From: Nocardioides sp. SR21
Lineage (GTDB): Bacteria > Actinomycetota > Actinomycetes > Propionibacteriales > Nocardioidaceae
Direction of reading: 5' to 3'
DNA length: 64,000 bases
NCBI RefSeq assembly: GCF_022761125.1
Contig: NZ_JAKWJR010000011.1
Location: forward strand, 124,001-188,000
The position numbers were made by a program, and so were the translations under genes. The notes under the pieces were generated by a model. The model ran no database searches. It was not told the origin of the DNA and saw only the letters and a list, made by a program, of their open reading frames with translations. This document shows, piece by piece, positions 54,976-64,000 of this stretch (position 1 is the first letter of the stretch; every line of letters starts with the position of its first letter).

Positions 54976-56160
54976 ATGACCACCGTGGACCTCCCCCTGC
55001 TGCCGCTCGGCCGCGGCGTCGACCTGAACAGCGAGCGGGGCGTGGAGTGCCCGGGCGACCTGCCCGCGGCGTCCGACCCCGACCTGGTGGCGCGCGCGAT
55101 CGCCGCCAAGGAGGCCCTCGGCGACAGGGTCTTCGTGCTCGGCCACCACTACCAGCGCGACGAGGTCATCCAGTTCGCCGACGTCACCGGCGACTCCTTC
55201 AAGCTCGCGCGCGACGCGGCGGCCCGGCCGGAGGCGGAGTACATCGTCTTCTGCGGCGTGCACTTCATGGCCGAGTCGGCCGACATCCTCACCAAGCCCG
55301 AGCAGCAGGTGATCCTCCCGGACCTCGCGGCCGGCTGCTCGATGGCCGACATGGCGCGGCTCACCCAGGTCGAGATGGCGTGGGAGGCGATGACCGCTGC
55401 GGGTGTCGCGGACGCCGTCGTACCCGTGACGTACATGAACTCCTCCGCCGACATCAAGGCCTTCTGCGGCCGCAACGGCGGCGTCGTCTGCACGTCCAGC
55501 AACGCCGAGGTGGCGCTGGAGTGGGCGTTCGAGCAGAAGGCCGACGTCGAGGGGGGCGCCAAGGTCCTGTTCCTCCCCGACCAGCACCTCGGCCGCAACA
55601 CCGCGGTGCTGAAGATGGGGCTCACCCTCGACGACTGCGTGGTCTGGGACCCGCACCGCCCGAACGGCGGCCTCACGCCCGAGCAGCTGCGCGACGCGAA
55701 GATGATCCTCTGGAAGGGCCACTGCTCCGTGCACGGCCGGTTCTCCGAGGACGTCGTCGACGAGCTGCGCGCGACGATCCCGGGCATCCAGATCCTGGTG
55801 CACCCCGAGTGCAAGCACGAGGTCGTGCTGAAGGCCGACCTGGTCGGCTCGACCGAGTTCATCATCAAGACCATCGAGGCCGCTCCCGCGGGCTCGAGCT
55901 GGGCGATCGGCACCGAGCTCAACCTCGTGAAGCGGCTCGCCGCCGCCCACCCGGACAAGCGGATCACGTTCCTCGACAAGACCGTCTGCTACTGCTCGAC
56001 GATGAACCGGATCGACCTCCCCCACTTCGTGTGGGCGATGGAGTCGCTGGTCGCGGGCACCGTCGTCAACCGGATCGAGGTCGACCCGGAGACCGAGAAG
56101 CACGCCCTGGTCGCCCTCGAGCGGATGCTGGCCCTCCCGGGCAAGACCGCACGCGACTGA
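54976..56160 (+). CDS. nadA: Quinolinate synthase
   Basis: This 394-residue NadA condenses iminoaspartate with dihydroxyacetone phosphate to quinolinate for NAD synthesis. The three [4Fe-4S] Cys ligands are seen in IVFCGVHFMAE, HPECKHEVV and the C-terminal TVCYCSTMNRI. HHYQRDEVIQFADVTGDSF and HPDKRITFLDKTVC are further signatures. nadB and nadC are not in the window, and the gene stands alone behind its own promoter. Its cluster may be supplied by ErpA encoded 2 kb away. Confidence 0.94.
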   Translation: MTTVDLPLLPLGRGVDLNSERGVECPGDLPAASDPDLVARAIAAKEALGDRVFVLGHHYQRDEVIQFADVTGDSFKLARDAAARPEAEYIVFCGVHFMAESADILTKPEQQVILPDLAAGCSMADMARLTQVEMAWEAMTAAGVADAVVPVTYMNSSADIKAFCGRNGGVVCTSSNAEVALEWAFEQKADVEGGAKVLFLPDQHLGRNTAVLKMGLTLDDCVVWDPHRPNGGLTPEQLRDAKMILWKGHCSVHGRFSEDVVDELRATIPGIQILVHPECKHEVVLKADLVGSTEFIIKTIEAAPAGSSWAIGTELNLVKRLAAAHPDKRITFLDKTVCYCSTMNRIDLPHFVWAMESLVAGTVVNRIEVDPETEKHALVALERMLALPGKTARD

Positions 56161-56172
56161 GGTCGGCCCGAC

Positions 56173-57336
56173 CTACGCCGGCAGCTCGAACCACGCGCAG
56201 GTGCCGCCGCCCGGCGCCTCGGCCAGGCCGATCCGGCCCCCGTGCGCCTCGACGATGCGCCTACAGGTCGTGAGCCCGATGCCGGAGCCGTCGATGGAGT
56301 CGTCGACGCGCGCCAGCGGCTGGAAGACCCGCTCGCGCTGGTCCACGGGCACGCCCGGACCGCGGTCGCAGACCTCGATCAACCAACGGTCGCCGAGGTC
56401 GTCGGCCGAGATCTCGATGTGCGCCGGCTCGCCCGGGCGGGTGAACTTCGCGGCGTTGGCGATCAGGTTCTGCAGCACCGCGCGCAGCTGGACCGGGTCG
56501 CCGGTCACCTTGGGCAGGTCGTCCGCGACGAGCGTCGCCCCGGCGAGCGCGGTCGCGAGGTCGACCCGCACGTCCGCCAGCACCGCGTTGAAGTCGACCG
56601 GAAGCCGGCGCAGCTCCCCGCCGACCCGGGCGAACGCCAGCAGGTCACGGATCAGCGACTCCATCCGGTCGGCCCCGCCGATCGCGCGGCGGACCAGGAA
56701 CGCGAGGTCGGCGTCCGGCTCCGGCGCCTCCTCGAGCTCGTCGTCGATGGTCTTGAGCGCCATGGAGACCGCGGTCAGCGGGTTGCGGAGGTCGTGGCTG
56801 ACCTGACCGGCGAAGGCGGCGAGCTGCTCGTTGGAGCGCTTGAGCTCGCGGGTCCGCAGCTCCAGCTCGAGCAGGTCCACGACCCGGTCGGCGAGGCCGA
56901 CCAGCGCGTGCTCCTGCGCGGCGGAGAGCTCGCGCACCTCGTTGTCGAACACGCACAGCGTGCCGATCACGACCCCGTTCGGGGTCGTGAGCTGGTGGGT
57001 CGCGTAGAACTTGATGTCGTCGATGTCGCCGTTGACGAACGGGTTGTTCCGGAACCGGTCGTCCTGGCTCGCGTCCGGCAGGACGATCGGCTCACCCGCG
57101 TCGAGCACCACCGCGCACATCGAGTCCTCGCAGGGGCTGACCCCGCCGGTGAAGCCGTACGTCGCGACCTGGAACTGCTCGGTGTCGGTGATCAGGTTGA
57201 TCGTCGACTTCGGGGTCGCGGCCAGACCGGCCGCGATCTCGGCGATGGCCATCAGGTCCGCGCGGGGCGGCTCGGTGAGGACGCCGTACCGGTCGATCTC
57301 GGCAGCCCGGGCGGCGTGAGGGCTCGGCGTCGTCAC
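56173..57336 (-). CDS. GAF-domain sensor histidine kinase
   Basis: This 387-residue cytoplasmic kinase has an N-terminal GAF domain (about 20-155, with the GVSPCEDSMCAVVLDAGEPI and NGVVIGTLCVFDNE patterns), a HisKA dimer region with phospho-acceptor His in AGQVSHDLRNPLTAVS, and a HATPase domain (NLIANAAKFTRPG, CDRGPGVP, GSGIGLTTCRRIVEAHGG). It has no membrane segment. No response regulator is adjacent, so it is an orphan. It starts 15 bases after the stop of the second adaptor of the efflux operon, but a -10 box TACTCT seven bases before GTG 57336 suggests its own start. Confidence 0.88.
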   Translation of the reverse strand: MTTPSPHAARAAEIDRYGVLTEPPRADLMAIAEIAAGLAATPKSTINLITDTEQFQVATYGFTGGVSPCEDSMCAVVLDAGEPIVLPDASQDDRFRNNPFVNGDIDDIKFYATHQLTTPNGVVIGTLCVFDNEVRELSAAQEHALVGLADRVVDLLELELRTRELKRSNEQLAAFAGQVSHDLRNPLTAVSMALKTIDDELEEAPEPDADLAFLVRRAIGGADRMESLIRDLLAFARVGGELRRLPVDFNAVLADVRVDLATALAGATLVADDLPKVTGDPVQLRAVLQNLIANAAKFTRPGEPAHIEISADDLGDRWLIEVCDRGPGVPVDQRERVFQPLARVDDSIDGSGIGLTTCRRIVEAHGGRIGLAEAPGGGTCAWFELPA

Positions 57337-57343
57337 GGTTCGG

Positions 57344-57349
57344 AGAGTA
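57344..57349 (-). promoter_or_regulatory. -10 hexamer TACTCT of the histidine kinase gene
   Basis: TACTCT on the minus strand lies seven bases before GTG 57336. Confidence 0.4.
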
Positions 57350-57351
57350 GC

Positions 57352-58869
57352 TCAGGCTCCACCCCTCTGGGCGAAGGCGGGCGGGCCGCCGAACCCGCCG
57401 CCCTGGAATCCACCGGTGCTGCCCTCGTCGGTGGTCGGCAGCGCCTGGTCGAGATCGGCGAGCACGACCTCGTCTCCCACCTCCAGGCCCTCGGTGATCG
57501 CGATGGTCGTGGCGCCGACCACGCCGGTGGTGACCGGCGCCCGCGACGCGGTGCCGTCCTCCCCCACGACCAGCACGCTGCCGTCGGTCACGGCGGACGC
57601 GGGGACGGTCACGGCGTCCTCGGCGGCACCGACGACCACCGACACCGTCGCCGTGAGCCCGGTCGCGATGCCGAGGTGCTTCCTCGCCAGCGTCACCGTC
57701 ACGGGGTACGTTCCGGCGTCGTCCGGGATCGTGCTGATCTGGGTCACGGTGCCTGCGAGCTCGGTGTCGGAGCCGATGGGGGTCGCGACCGCGTCCTGGC
57801 CGACCGCGAGCTGCTGCACCTGGGCGCTGGTCGCGTCGACCTGGACCGTGGAGGTCCCCGGGGCGACGAGCACGAACACCGCGGTGCCCGAGGAGACCGA
57901 GTCGCCCTCGGCCGCGCCCACGGCCACGACCTCGCCGGCGAACGGCGCGGTCACGCTCGCGGTGCGCAGCGCCTGCTCGGCAGTGATCACCTCGGCCCGC
58001 GCCGCTTCGATCGCCGCCTGGTCCTTGGCCAGTGTCGCGGCGCTGACGGTCGGGGTCGGCGGGGTCGACTGCGTCACCTGCTGCTGGACCTGGGGCGGCT
58101 GCTGGACCAGGGGCTGCGGCGCCTGGGGCTGCTCCTGCTGCGGCTCGGTCTCCGGCTGGCTCGCCAGCGCCTCGGTGAGCGCCCGGGCGAGAGCGTCGAG
58201 CGCGACCTGGAGGGCGTCCTGGTCGGTCGCCACCTGCTCCTGCGCGGTCTGCACGACCACCAGCGCATCCGCGCAGGCCTGGCCCGCGGGCTCCTCGGCG
58301 CAGGCCGCCTGCTGCGCTGCCAGTGCCTCCCGAGCAGTGACGAGCGAGGCGCTGACCGTGCTCTGGGCGTCGGTGACCGCCGTTTGCAGCGCGGCCAGCT
58401 CCTCCACCGCGGGGTCGGGCGTGATGGTGGGCTTGGCGGCTGGGGTGGCGGTTGGCGTGGTCGTGGTGGTCGTGGCGGACGTGGTCGTGGTCGTCGTGGT
58501 CGTCACCGACGCGACCTGGTCGTTCTCGTCGGACTCGAGCTGGGCCCGCGCCGACGCGAGCGTCGCCCGCGCCTGCTGGAGGGTCTTGCGCAGGCCGGTG
58601 TCGTCGACGCTGCCGAGGACCGCACCCGCCTTGACGGTGTCGCCGGCCTCCACCCGGATCGACTCGACCGTCCCGGACGTCGCGAACGCCAGGTCCGCGC
58701 GCCCGGCAGGCTCCACCGAGCCCGAGACCTCGAGTCTCTGCTCGACGTCGCCGGCCACCGCGGACGCGGTGCGGTACGACGGCGCGTCCGCGTTCGCGGC
58801 GTACGTCGTGTAGCCCACGCCGACCACGGCGGCGACCGCGAGGCCACCCGCGATCACGCGGCGCCTCAC
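57352..58869 (-). CDS. HlyD/MacA-like efflux adaptor with Thr- and Pro/Gln-rich insertion
   Basis: This 505-residue adaptor is anchored by an N-terminal helix (VIAGGLAVAAVVGVGYTTYA). The lipoyl halves are split: SGSVEPAGRADLAFATSGTVESIRVEAGDTVKAGAVLG and TAPFAGEVVAVGAAEGDSV. Between them is a long hairpin containing an almost pure Thr run (TTTTTTTTSATTTTTT, codons around 58452-58505) and a Pro/Gln-rich linker (EPQQEQPQAPQPLVQQPPQVQQQ). Gly-rich residues end the protein. GTG 58869 overlaps the lipoprotein stop (GTGA). It is the second adaptor of the efflux operon. Confidence 0.82.
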   Translation of the reverse strand: MRRRVIAGGLAVAAVVGVGYTTYAANADAPSYRTASAVAGDVEQRLEVSGSVEPAGRADLAFATSGTVESIRVEAGDTVKAGAVLGSVDDTGLRKTLQQARATLASARAQLESDENDQVASVTTTTTTTTSATTTTTTPTATPAAKPTITPDPAVEELAALQTAVTDAQSTVSASLVTAREALAAQQAACAEEPAGQACADALVVVQTAQEQVATDQDALQVALDALARALTEALASQPETEPQQEQPQAPQPLVQQPPQVQQQVTQSTPPTPTVSAATLAKDQAAIEAARAEVITAEQALRTASVTAPFAGEVVAVGAAEGDSVSSGTAVFVLVAPGTSTVQVDATSAQVQQLAVGQDAVATPIGSDTELAGTVTQISTIPDDAGTYPVTVTLARKHLGIATGLTATVSVVVGAAEDAVTVPASAVTDGSVLVVGEDGTASRAPVTTGVVGATTIAITEGLEVGDEVVLADLDQALPTTDEGSTGGFQGGGFGGPPAFAQRGGA

Positions 58870-59570
58870 GACTGCGGTCCCGGCATCCGGCCGCCGCACT
58901 CGCCGTCGACGGCCTTCGTGACGCTGATGGAGGTCGCGGTCAGGGCGCCGGTGTCGTCGGTGTCACCCTGGGCGTTCATGCAGACACCGGTCGTCACGGC
59001 CTCCGCGGTCGCGTCAGCGGTGGTGGTGTACGTCGTGTCCCCGGTGACGGTCACGGTGACCTCATCGTCGTTCGAGGTGACCGTGAAGCCGTCGGCGCCG
59101 ACCTCGGTGACCTCGCCGAGCGTGCCGAAGTCGCCACCGCCGGGCGGGCCGTCGCCCTCGGGGCGGCGCTCGCCGTCCGGCATGCCGCCGGGAGCTTCCG
59201 ACATGATCCGCACGGACGCAGCCGTGTCGTCGTCGGCGTTCGTCACCATCACGAAGGCGCCGACGATGACGTCGTCGAGCGTGGCGTCGACCTCCTGGGT
59301 GAAGACGGTCTCCGAGGTCCACGACACCGCGACCTGACCGGACTGGACGTTCTGCACCTGGGCCGTCGTGCCGTCGACGGCGGCGACCAGACCGCTGGCA
59401 CCGGGGAACCCGCCCCCGCCCTGCGGCGGGGTCTGCCCCTGCTGCTGCGTCTGCGCCGCGGTCCGGTCGCTCGCCTCGGACGTGTCGTCGGACGCGCCAC
59501 CGCAGCCGGCGAGCGCGGACAGCAGCAGCACCGAGGAGGCGGTGGCGAGGGTCATCCGGGTGAGTCTCAT
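58866..59570 (-). CDS. DUF5666-like lipoprotein
   Basis: This is a 234-residue lipoprotein with lipobox LSALAGC. A Gln/Gly/Pro-rich linker (AQTQQQGQTPPQGGGGFPG) leads to two OB-like beta modules (SGLVAAVDGTTAQVQNVQSGQVAVSW and LGEVTEVGADGFTVTSNDDEVTVTV) of the DUF5666 type. It probably sits on the outer face of the membrane. Its place between permease and adaptor genes suggests it works with the efflux pump. AAGGA precedes ATG 59570 by five bases. Confidence 0.75.
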   Translation of the reverse strand: MRLTRMTLATASSVLLLSALAGCGGASDDTSEASDRTAAQTQQQGQTPPQGGGGFPGASGLVAAVDGTTAQVQNVQSGQVAVSWTSETVFTQEVDATLDDVIVGAFVMVTNADDDTAASVRIMSEAPGGMPDGERRPEGDGPPGGGDFGTLGEVTEVGADGFTVTSNDDEVTVTVTGDTTYTTTADATAEAVTTGVCMNAQGDTDDTGALTATSISVTKAVDGECGGRMPGPQS

Positions 59571-59596
59571 CAGGGTCCTTCTTCCGAGGTGGGAGG

Positions 59597-60819
<1,223 letters not shown>

Positions 60820-60823
<4 letters not shown>

Positions 60824-61485
60824 GCGCTCACCCGGCCGTCGCTGATGGTGAGCCGGCGTCCGGCCCGCGCGGCGACGTCGTGCTCGTGGGTGATCAGCAC
60901 GATCGTGCGGCCAGCGGTGTGCAGCTCGTCGAGGAGGCCGAGGACGTCGGCGGTCGACCGCGAGTCGAGGTTCCCGGTGGGCTCGTCGGCCAGGATCATC
61001 GCCGGCTCGGTGACCAGCGCCCGCGCGACCGCGACCCGCTGTTGCTGCCCACCTGACAGCTCGCCCGGCCGGTTGTCGACCCGGTCGCCGAGGCCGACCC
61101 GCTCCAACGCGCGGACGGCGCGTTCGCGGCGCTCCGCTCGCGGTACGCCGGCGTAGATCAGCGGCAGCTCGACGTTGCGCCAGGCCGGGAGGCTGGACAG
61201 CAGGTTGAACTGCTGGAACACGAAGCCGATCTGCTTGTTGCGTACCTCAGCCAGCTGCGTCTCGCTCATCGCGGAGACGTCCTCGCCGGCGAGCAGGTAG
61301 CTGCCCTCGGTGGGGTTGTCGAGGCAGCCCAGGATGTTCATCAGCGTGGACTTCCCGGAGCCGGACGGCCCGACGACGGCGACGAACTCGCCCTCGTCGA
61401 TGCCGACGTCGATCCCGCAGAGCGCCTCGAACTCGATGCTGCCGCTGCGGTAGGTCTTGCGGATCCCGTCGAGCTCGATGATCAC
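60820..61485 (-). CDS. MacB-like ABC transporter ATPase
   Basis: This 221-residue ATPase has Walker A GPSGSGKSTLMNILG, Q-loop VFQQFNLLSSL, signature LSGGQQQRVAVARAL, Walker B MILADEPTGNLDS and the His switch LITHEHD. It belongs to the LolD/MacB group. Start ATG 61485 overlaps the stop of the first adaptor (ATGA). It powers the permease encoded next. Confidence 0.93.
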
Positions 61486-62630
61486 TGCGGCGGTCCCATC
61501 TCGTCGAAGCTCGGGGGCAGCTGGCCGCCGCCGGGGAACATCTGCCGCTGCTCCCCGCCTCCACCGTCGTCGTCGCTGCCGGTCGGCCGGGTGAAGCCGG
61601 GCACGACCACCTCGTCGCCCTCCTCGAGCCCCGAGGTGACCTCGGTCGACATCCCGTAGGCCTCGCCGATCTCGATCTCGGTCCTCACCTCGTCGCCGTC
61701 GACGACCCTCGTCACGTACGTCGCGCCGTCATCGGTGCTGAGCGCACGGCTCGGGACCGTCAGGACGTCCGGCACCTGCTTGACGACGATCGACGCGGTC
61801 GCGGAGACCCCGGCGTACAGGTCCTCCTGCCGGCCCGTGACGTCGATCGTGACCGGGAAGACCGCCGCGCCGCTGTCGTTGGTCTGCGCGACCAGGCCGA
61901 CCTCGGAGACGGTGCCGTAGATCGTGTCGTCCACGCCGGTGGCGGAGACCTCGGCCTGGAGGCCCTTCTTCAGCTGGTCGACGTCCTCGGCGGCGACGGT
62001 CGCGTCGACGACGAAGGAGCCGGTCGAGACGATCGTGATGGCACTGGTCTCCGTCGAGGTCGTGCTGGTGTCCACCGTCGGCGCGGTGGTGCTGGTGCCG
62101 ACGCTGTCGCCCTTGCCGATGCCGACGCTGGTGACGGTCCCGGCCACGGTGGCGCGCAGGGTCGCGTCGTCGACGGCCTGGCGGGCGTCGGCGAGCGTGG
62201 CTCGGGCCGAGACGACGTTGGCCTGGTCCGCGGCGAGCTGGACGTCGCTCGCCCCTGCGTCCTGGTCGTCGTCGAGCTGGCTCTCGGCGGCCTCCAGCGA
62301 GCTCTCGGCCGCCTCGCGGGCGGCGACCAGCGCGTCGCTGTCGACGACCGCGAGCACGGCGCCCTTCCTGACCCTGTCGCCCTCCGCGACCGCGACCCGG
62401 GTCACCGTGCCCGACACCGCGAAGCTCTCGTCGGCGGTCGTCCGCGCGGCGATGGTGCCGTCTGCGGAGACGGTCTGCTGGATGGTCTGGCTGCTGACGG
62501 TCTCCGTGGTGCTCGCGGTGGCGCCGGAGCTGTCGCGGGTCATCAGCCACCCGCCGCCCCCGGCGGCGACCACGAGGACGAGGGGCACGATCAGCCAGGC
62601 GCGTCGCCGGCCGCGAAGTCGTTTCAACAC
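61482..62630 (-). CDS. HlyD/MacA-like efflux adaptor, first copy
   Basis: This 382-residue adaptor has an N-terminal anchor (AWLIVPLVLVVAAGGGGWLM), lipoyl halves (SADGTIAARTTADESFAVSGTVTRVAVAEGDRVRKGAVLAVV and TLRATVAGTVTSVGIGKGDSV), a short coiled hairpin (about 105-150) and a beta-barrel domain. It ends in a Gly/Pro-rich tail (GGGGEQRQMFPGGGQLPPS). It opens the operon adaptor 1, ATPase, permease, lipoprotein, adaptor 2. Confidence 0.88.
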   Translation of the reverse strand: MLKRLRGRRRAWLIVPLVLVVAAGGGGWLMTRDSSGATASTTETVSSQTIQQTVSADGTIAARTTADESFAVSGTVTRVAVAEGDRVRKGAVLAVVDSDALVAAREAAESSLEAAESQLDDDQDAGASDVQLAADQANVVSARATLADARQAVDDATLRATVAGTVTSVGIGKGDSVGTSTTAPTVDTSTTSTETSAITIVSTGSFVVDATVAAEDVDQLKKGLQAEVSATGVDDTIYGTVSEVGLVAQTNDSGAAVFPVTIDVTGRQEDLYAGVSATASIVVKQVPDVLTVPSRALSTDDGATYVTRVVDGDEVRTEIEIGEAYGMSTEVTSGLEEGDEVVVPGFTRPTGSDDDGGGGEQRQMFPGGGQLPPSFDEMGPPQ

Positions 62631-62688
62631 ACGGCTGACAGTGGCCCTCCGGGCTGTGCGACCCGTGGGGCCGACCTGTGAGCCTCCT

Positions 62689-62720
62689 GTGTCAGAGGCT
62701 GTGTCAGAGGCTGTGTCAGA
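62689..62720. repeat. 12-bp tandem repeat downstream of pspAB
   Basis: GTGTCAGAGGCT occurs at 62689-62700 and 62701-62712, followed by a partial third copy. On the minus strand it lies just after the pspAB stop codon, itself part of a related CTCTGAC word, and ahead of the efflux operon. Role unknown; possibly a slippage product. Confidence 0.7.
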
Positions 62721-62726
62721 GCCGGG

Positions 62727-63305
62727 TCAGAGGCCGGGGGCGCCCCAGACCGCGAGCCAGCGCCCGAGGTCCTGCTCGATCGGCAGCTCGCCGCTCAGCG
62801 CGTCGCGCACCTGGATCTCGAGCAGGTTGTCGCGCACCCGGCCGGCGCCGGGCTTCGGTGCGAACGGGTAGAACGTCGCCTGCTTGTAGAGGTACACGAG
62901 TCCCACGCGCCGGCCCGAGTCGTCGGCGAACGGCACCAGCGAGCACAGCAGGCCCGGCCCGAAGCCCTGCGCCTCGAGGGCGGTGTTCACCGCGTGCAGG
63001 TCCGTGCACAGGCCGCTGATGTCGGCGGGGTCGTGCTGGTTCAGCAGCCAGGTGAACCCGAACTCGTCGCGGGTCACCTGCACCGGCGGTGCGCCCGGGT
63101 CGGCGTCGAGGAGCGCGACCACGTCGTCCTGGGTCTGCTGGAAGGCAGCGCCCGCGGCGGCGCGGTAGCAGACCGACCCGTCGCCGGTCGGGCACAGCCC
63201 GAGCGAGGTCTCCAGCGTGATCGCGGCGGTCGGGACCGCGAACAGCGCGTCGAGGTTCGCCGGCTTCGGCCGGCTCCGCCCGGTGATGACGTCCCAGAGC
63301 CCCAT
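62727..63305 (-). CDS. pspAB: PspA-associated protein PspAB
   Basis: This 192-residue soluble protein resembles the PspAB family that is found beside htpX or pspA in actinobacteria. It begins MGLWDVITGRSRPKPANLDALFAVPTAAITLE and has the central QVTRDEFGFTWLL and the C-terminal VYLYKQATFYPFAPKPGAGRVRDNLLEIQV. It is thought to belong to the phage-shock membrane-stress response; the mechanism is unknown. ATG 63305 overlaps the htpX stop (TGATG), so the two are made together. Confidence 0.82.
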   Translation of the reverse strand: MGLWDVITGRSRPKPANLDALFAVPTAAITLETSLGLCPTGDGSVCYRAAAGAAFQQTQDDVVALLDADPGAPPVQVTRDEFGFTWLLNQHDPADISGLCTDLHAVNTALEAQGFGPGLLCSLVPFADDSGRRVGLVYLYKQATFYPFAPKPGAGRVRDNLLEIQVRDALSGELPIEQDLGRWLAVWGAPGL

Positions 63306-64000
63306 CAGGTGGGTCGGCCCAGCTCGGCCTGGATCCGTGCGAGCTGCTCGAGGCGCTGCTCCAGGGTCGGGTGCGTCGAGGTCAGCGTGCGCAGCGAGAC
63401 GCCGCGGACGGCGGGCGCGATGAAGAACGCGTTCATCGCCTGGCTGGCGCGCAGGTCGCGGTCCGGGATCTGGTTCATGTCGCCGGTGATCTTCTGCAGC
63501 GCCGAGGCGAGCGCGTGCGGCTTCATCGTGAGGTACGCGCCGGCCCGGTCGGCCGACAGCTCGCGGTAGCGCGAGAGGAGCTTGAGCAGCAGGAAGCTGA
63601 CGACGTACGTCACCAGGCTGATCACCAGCACGACGACCCACGTCGGGGCGCCGTTGTTCTCCCGGCGTCCGCCGCCGAAGATCGCGCCCCACTGGGCGCC
63701 GCGGCTGAGCATCGCGGCGATGATGCCGGCCGAGGAGGCGACGGTCATCACGAGCACGTCGCGGTGCGCGACGTGGGACAGCTCGTGGGCGAGCACCCCC
63801 TCGAGCTCCTCGGCGTCGAGCCGCCTGAGGATGCCGGTGGTGACCACCACGACCGAGCGGTTCGGGGACCGGCCGGTGGCGAACGCGTTCGGCAGGTCGG
63901 TGTCGGCGATGCCGACCCGCGGCTTCGGCATGTCCGCCAGCGCGCAGAGCCGCTCGATCATGTCGTGCAGCTCGGGCGCCTGCTCCCGGCTCACCTCACG
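63305..64000 (-). CDS. htpX: Zinc metalloprotease HtpX (M48), 5' end outside the window
   Basis: The last 231 residues are present; about 60-65 N-terminal residues with the first membrane helices lie beyond the right edge. The zinc site is LAHELSHVAHRD, with the third ligand in SRYRELSADRAGAYLT. Two hydrophobic helices flank it (VMTVASSAGIIAAML and WVVVLVISLVTYVVSFLLL). HtpX degrades damaged membrane proteins. It is coupled to pspAB, in line with a membrane-stress unit. It is the second M48 protease in the window. Confidence 0.9.
   Translation of the reverse strand, partial: REVSREQAPELHDMIERLCALADMPKPRVGIADTDLPNAFATGRSPNRSVVVVTTGILRRLDAEELEGVLAHELSHVAHRDVLVMTVASSAGIIAAMLSRGAQWGAIFGGGRRENNGAPTWVVVLVISLVTYVVSFLLLKLLSRYRELSADRAGAYLTMKPHALASALQKITGDMNQIPDRDLRASQAMNAFFIAPAVRGVSLRTLTSTHPTLEQRLEQLARIQAELGRPT

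Overview
The window is a stretch of high-GC actinobacterial chromosome. Nearly every real reading frame has G or C at the third codon position. GTG starts are common, and many genes appear to be leaderless, with a TANNNT hexamer 6-8 bases before the start codon. The actinobacterial respiratory branch (QcrCAB with CtaC/D/E/F), the cbhK-type adenosine kinase, pspAB/htpX and the GGTGGTCGAG...TATCGAGACC intergenic repeats suggest a Nocardioides-like member of the Propionibacteriales. That placement is inference from gene content. I see no rRNA, tRNA, CRISPR array, prophage or intact insertion sequence.

Layout. (1) 1-8775: a threonine-aldolase-like fragment, a small PRC-barrel-like protein, TrmL, a phospholipase D-like protein, two adjacent phosphofructokinases that both carry the residues typical of pyrophosphate use, an MFS transporter, and a DUF1028 protein coupled to glycerol kinase. 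(2) 8724-16582: a compact five-gene minus-strand operon facing a 1040-residue SARP/AfsR-type regulator. It encodes two alpha/beta hydrolases, an MFS exporter, a cyclic-nucleotide-binding/flavoprotein fusion, and a small protein made almost wholly of Ser/Gly/Ile nonapeptide repeats. This is the most unusual module here and the best candidate for an undescribed system. (3) 16583-20600: a gene-free stretch, a DUF222/HNH protein, a palindromic repeat, a coiled-coil protein, an arylamine N-acetyltransferase and a flavin-reductase-like protein.

(4) 20592-54052 follows, gene by gene, much of the order I recall for the Mycobacterium tuberculosis Rv2182c-Rv2205c region. It runs plsC, (hydrolase, TIGR00300-type protein, two ROK kinases), ArsA-like ATPase, SRPBCC protein, fadD15-like ligase, NlpC/P60 endopeptidase, DEDDh/GIY-YIG nuclease, trpD, ctaE-qcrCAB, ctaF-ctaD-ctaC, adenosine kinase, erpA and glycerate kinase. 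The respiratory genes encode one connected chain: the cytochrome bc complex (two-heme cytochrome c, Rieske protein, cytochrome b) and an aa3 oxidase, with the assembly factor CtaG divergent from ctaE across a perfect palindrome. The NlpC/P60 gene sits behind what looks like a c-di-AMP (ydaO-type) riboswitch. A cysteine desulfurase-like gene and tusA are coupled and diverge from ctaC.

(5) 54071-64000: a tandem GNAT protein, nadA, a GAF histidine kinase, a five-gene MacAB-like efflux operon with two adaptor proteins, pspAB and the 3' part of htpX. Clear hairpin terminators or structures lie at about 16.9, 45.0, 46.7 and 52.5 kb. A cluster of duplicated intergenic repeats fills 45.0-45.5 kb.
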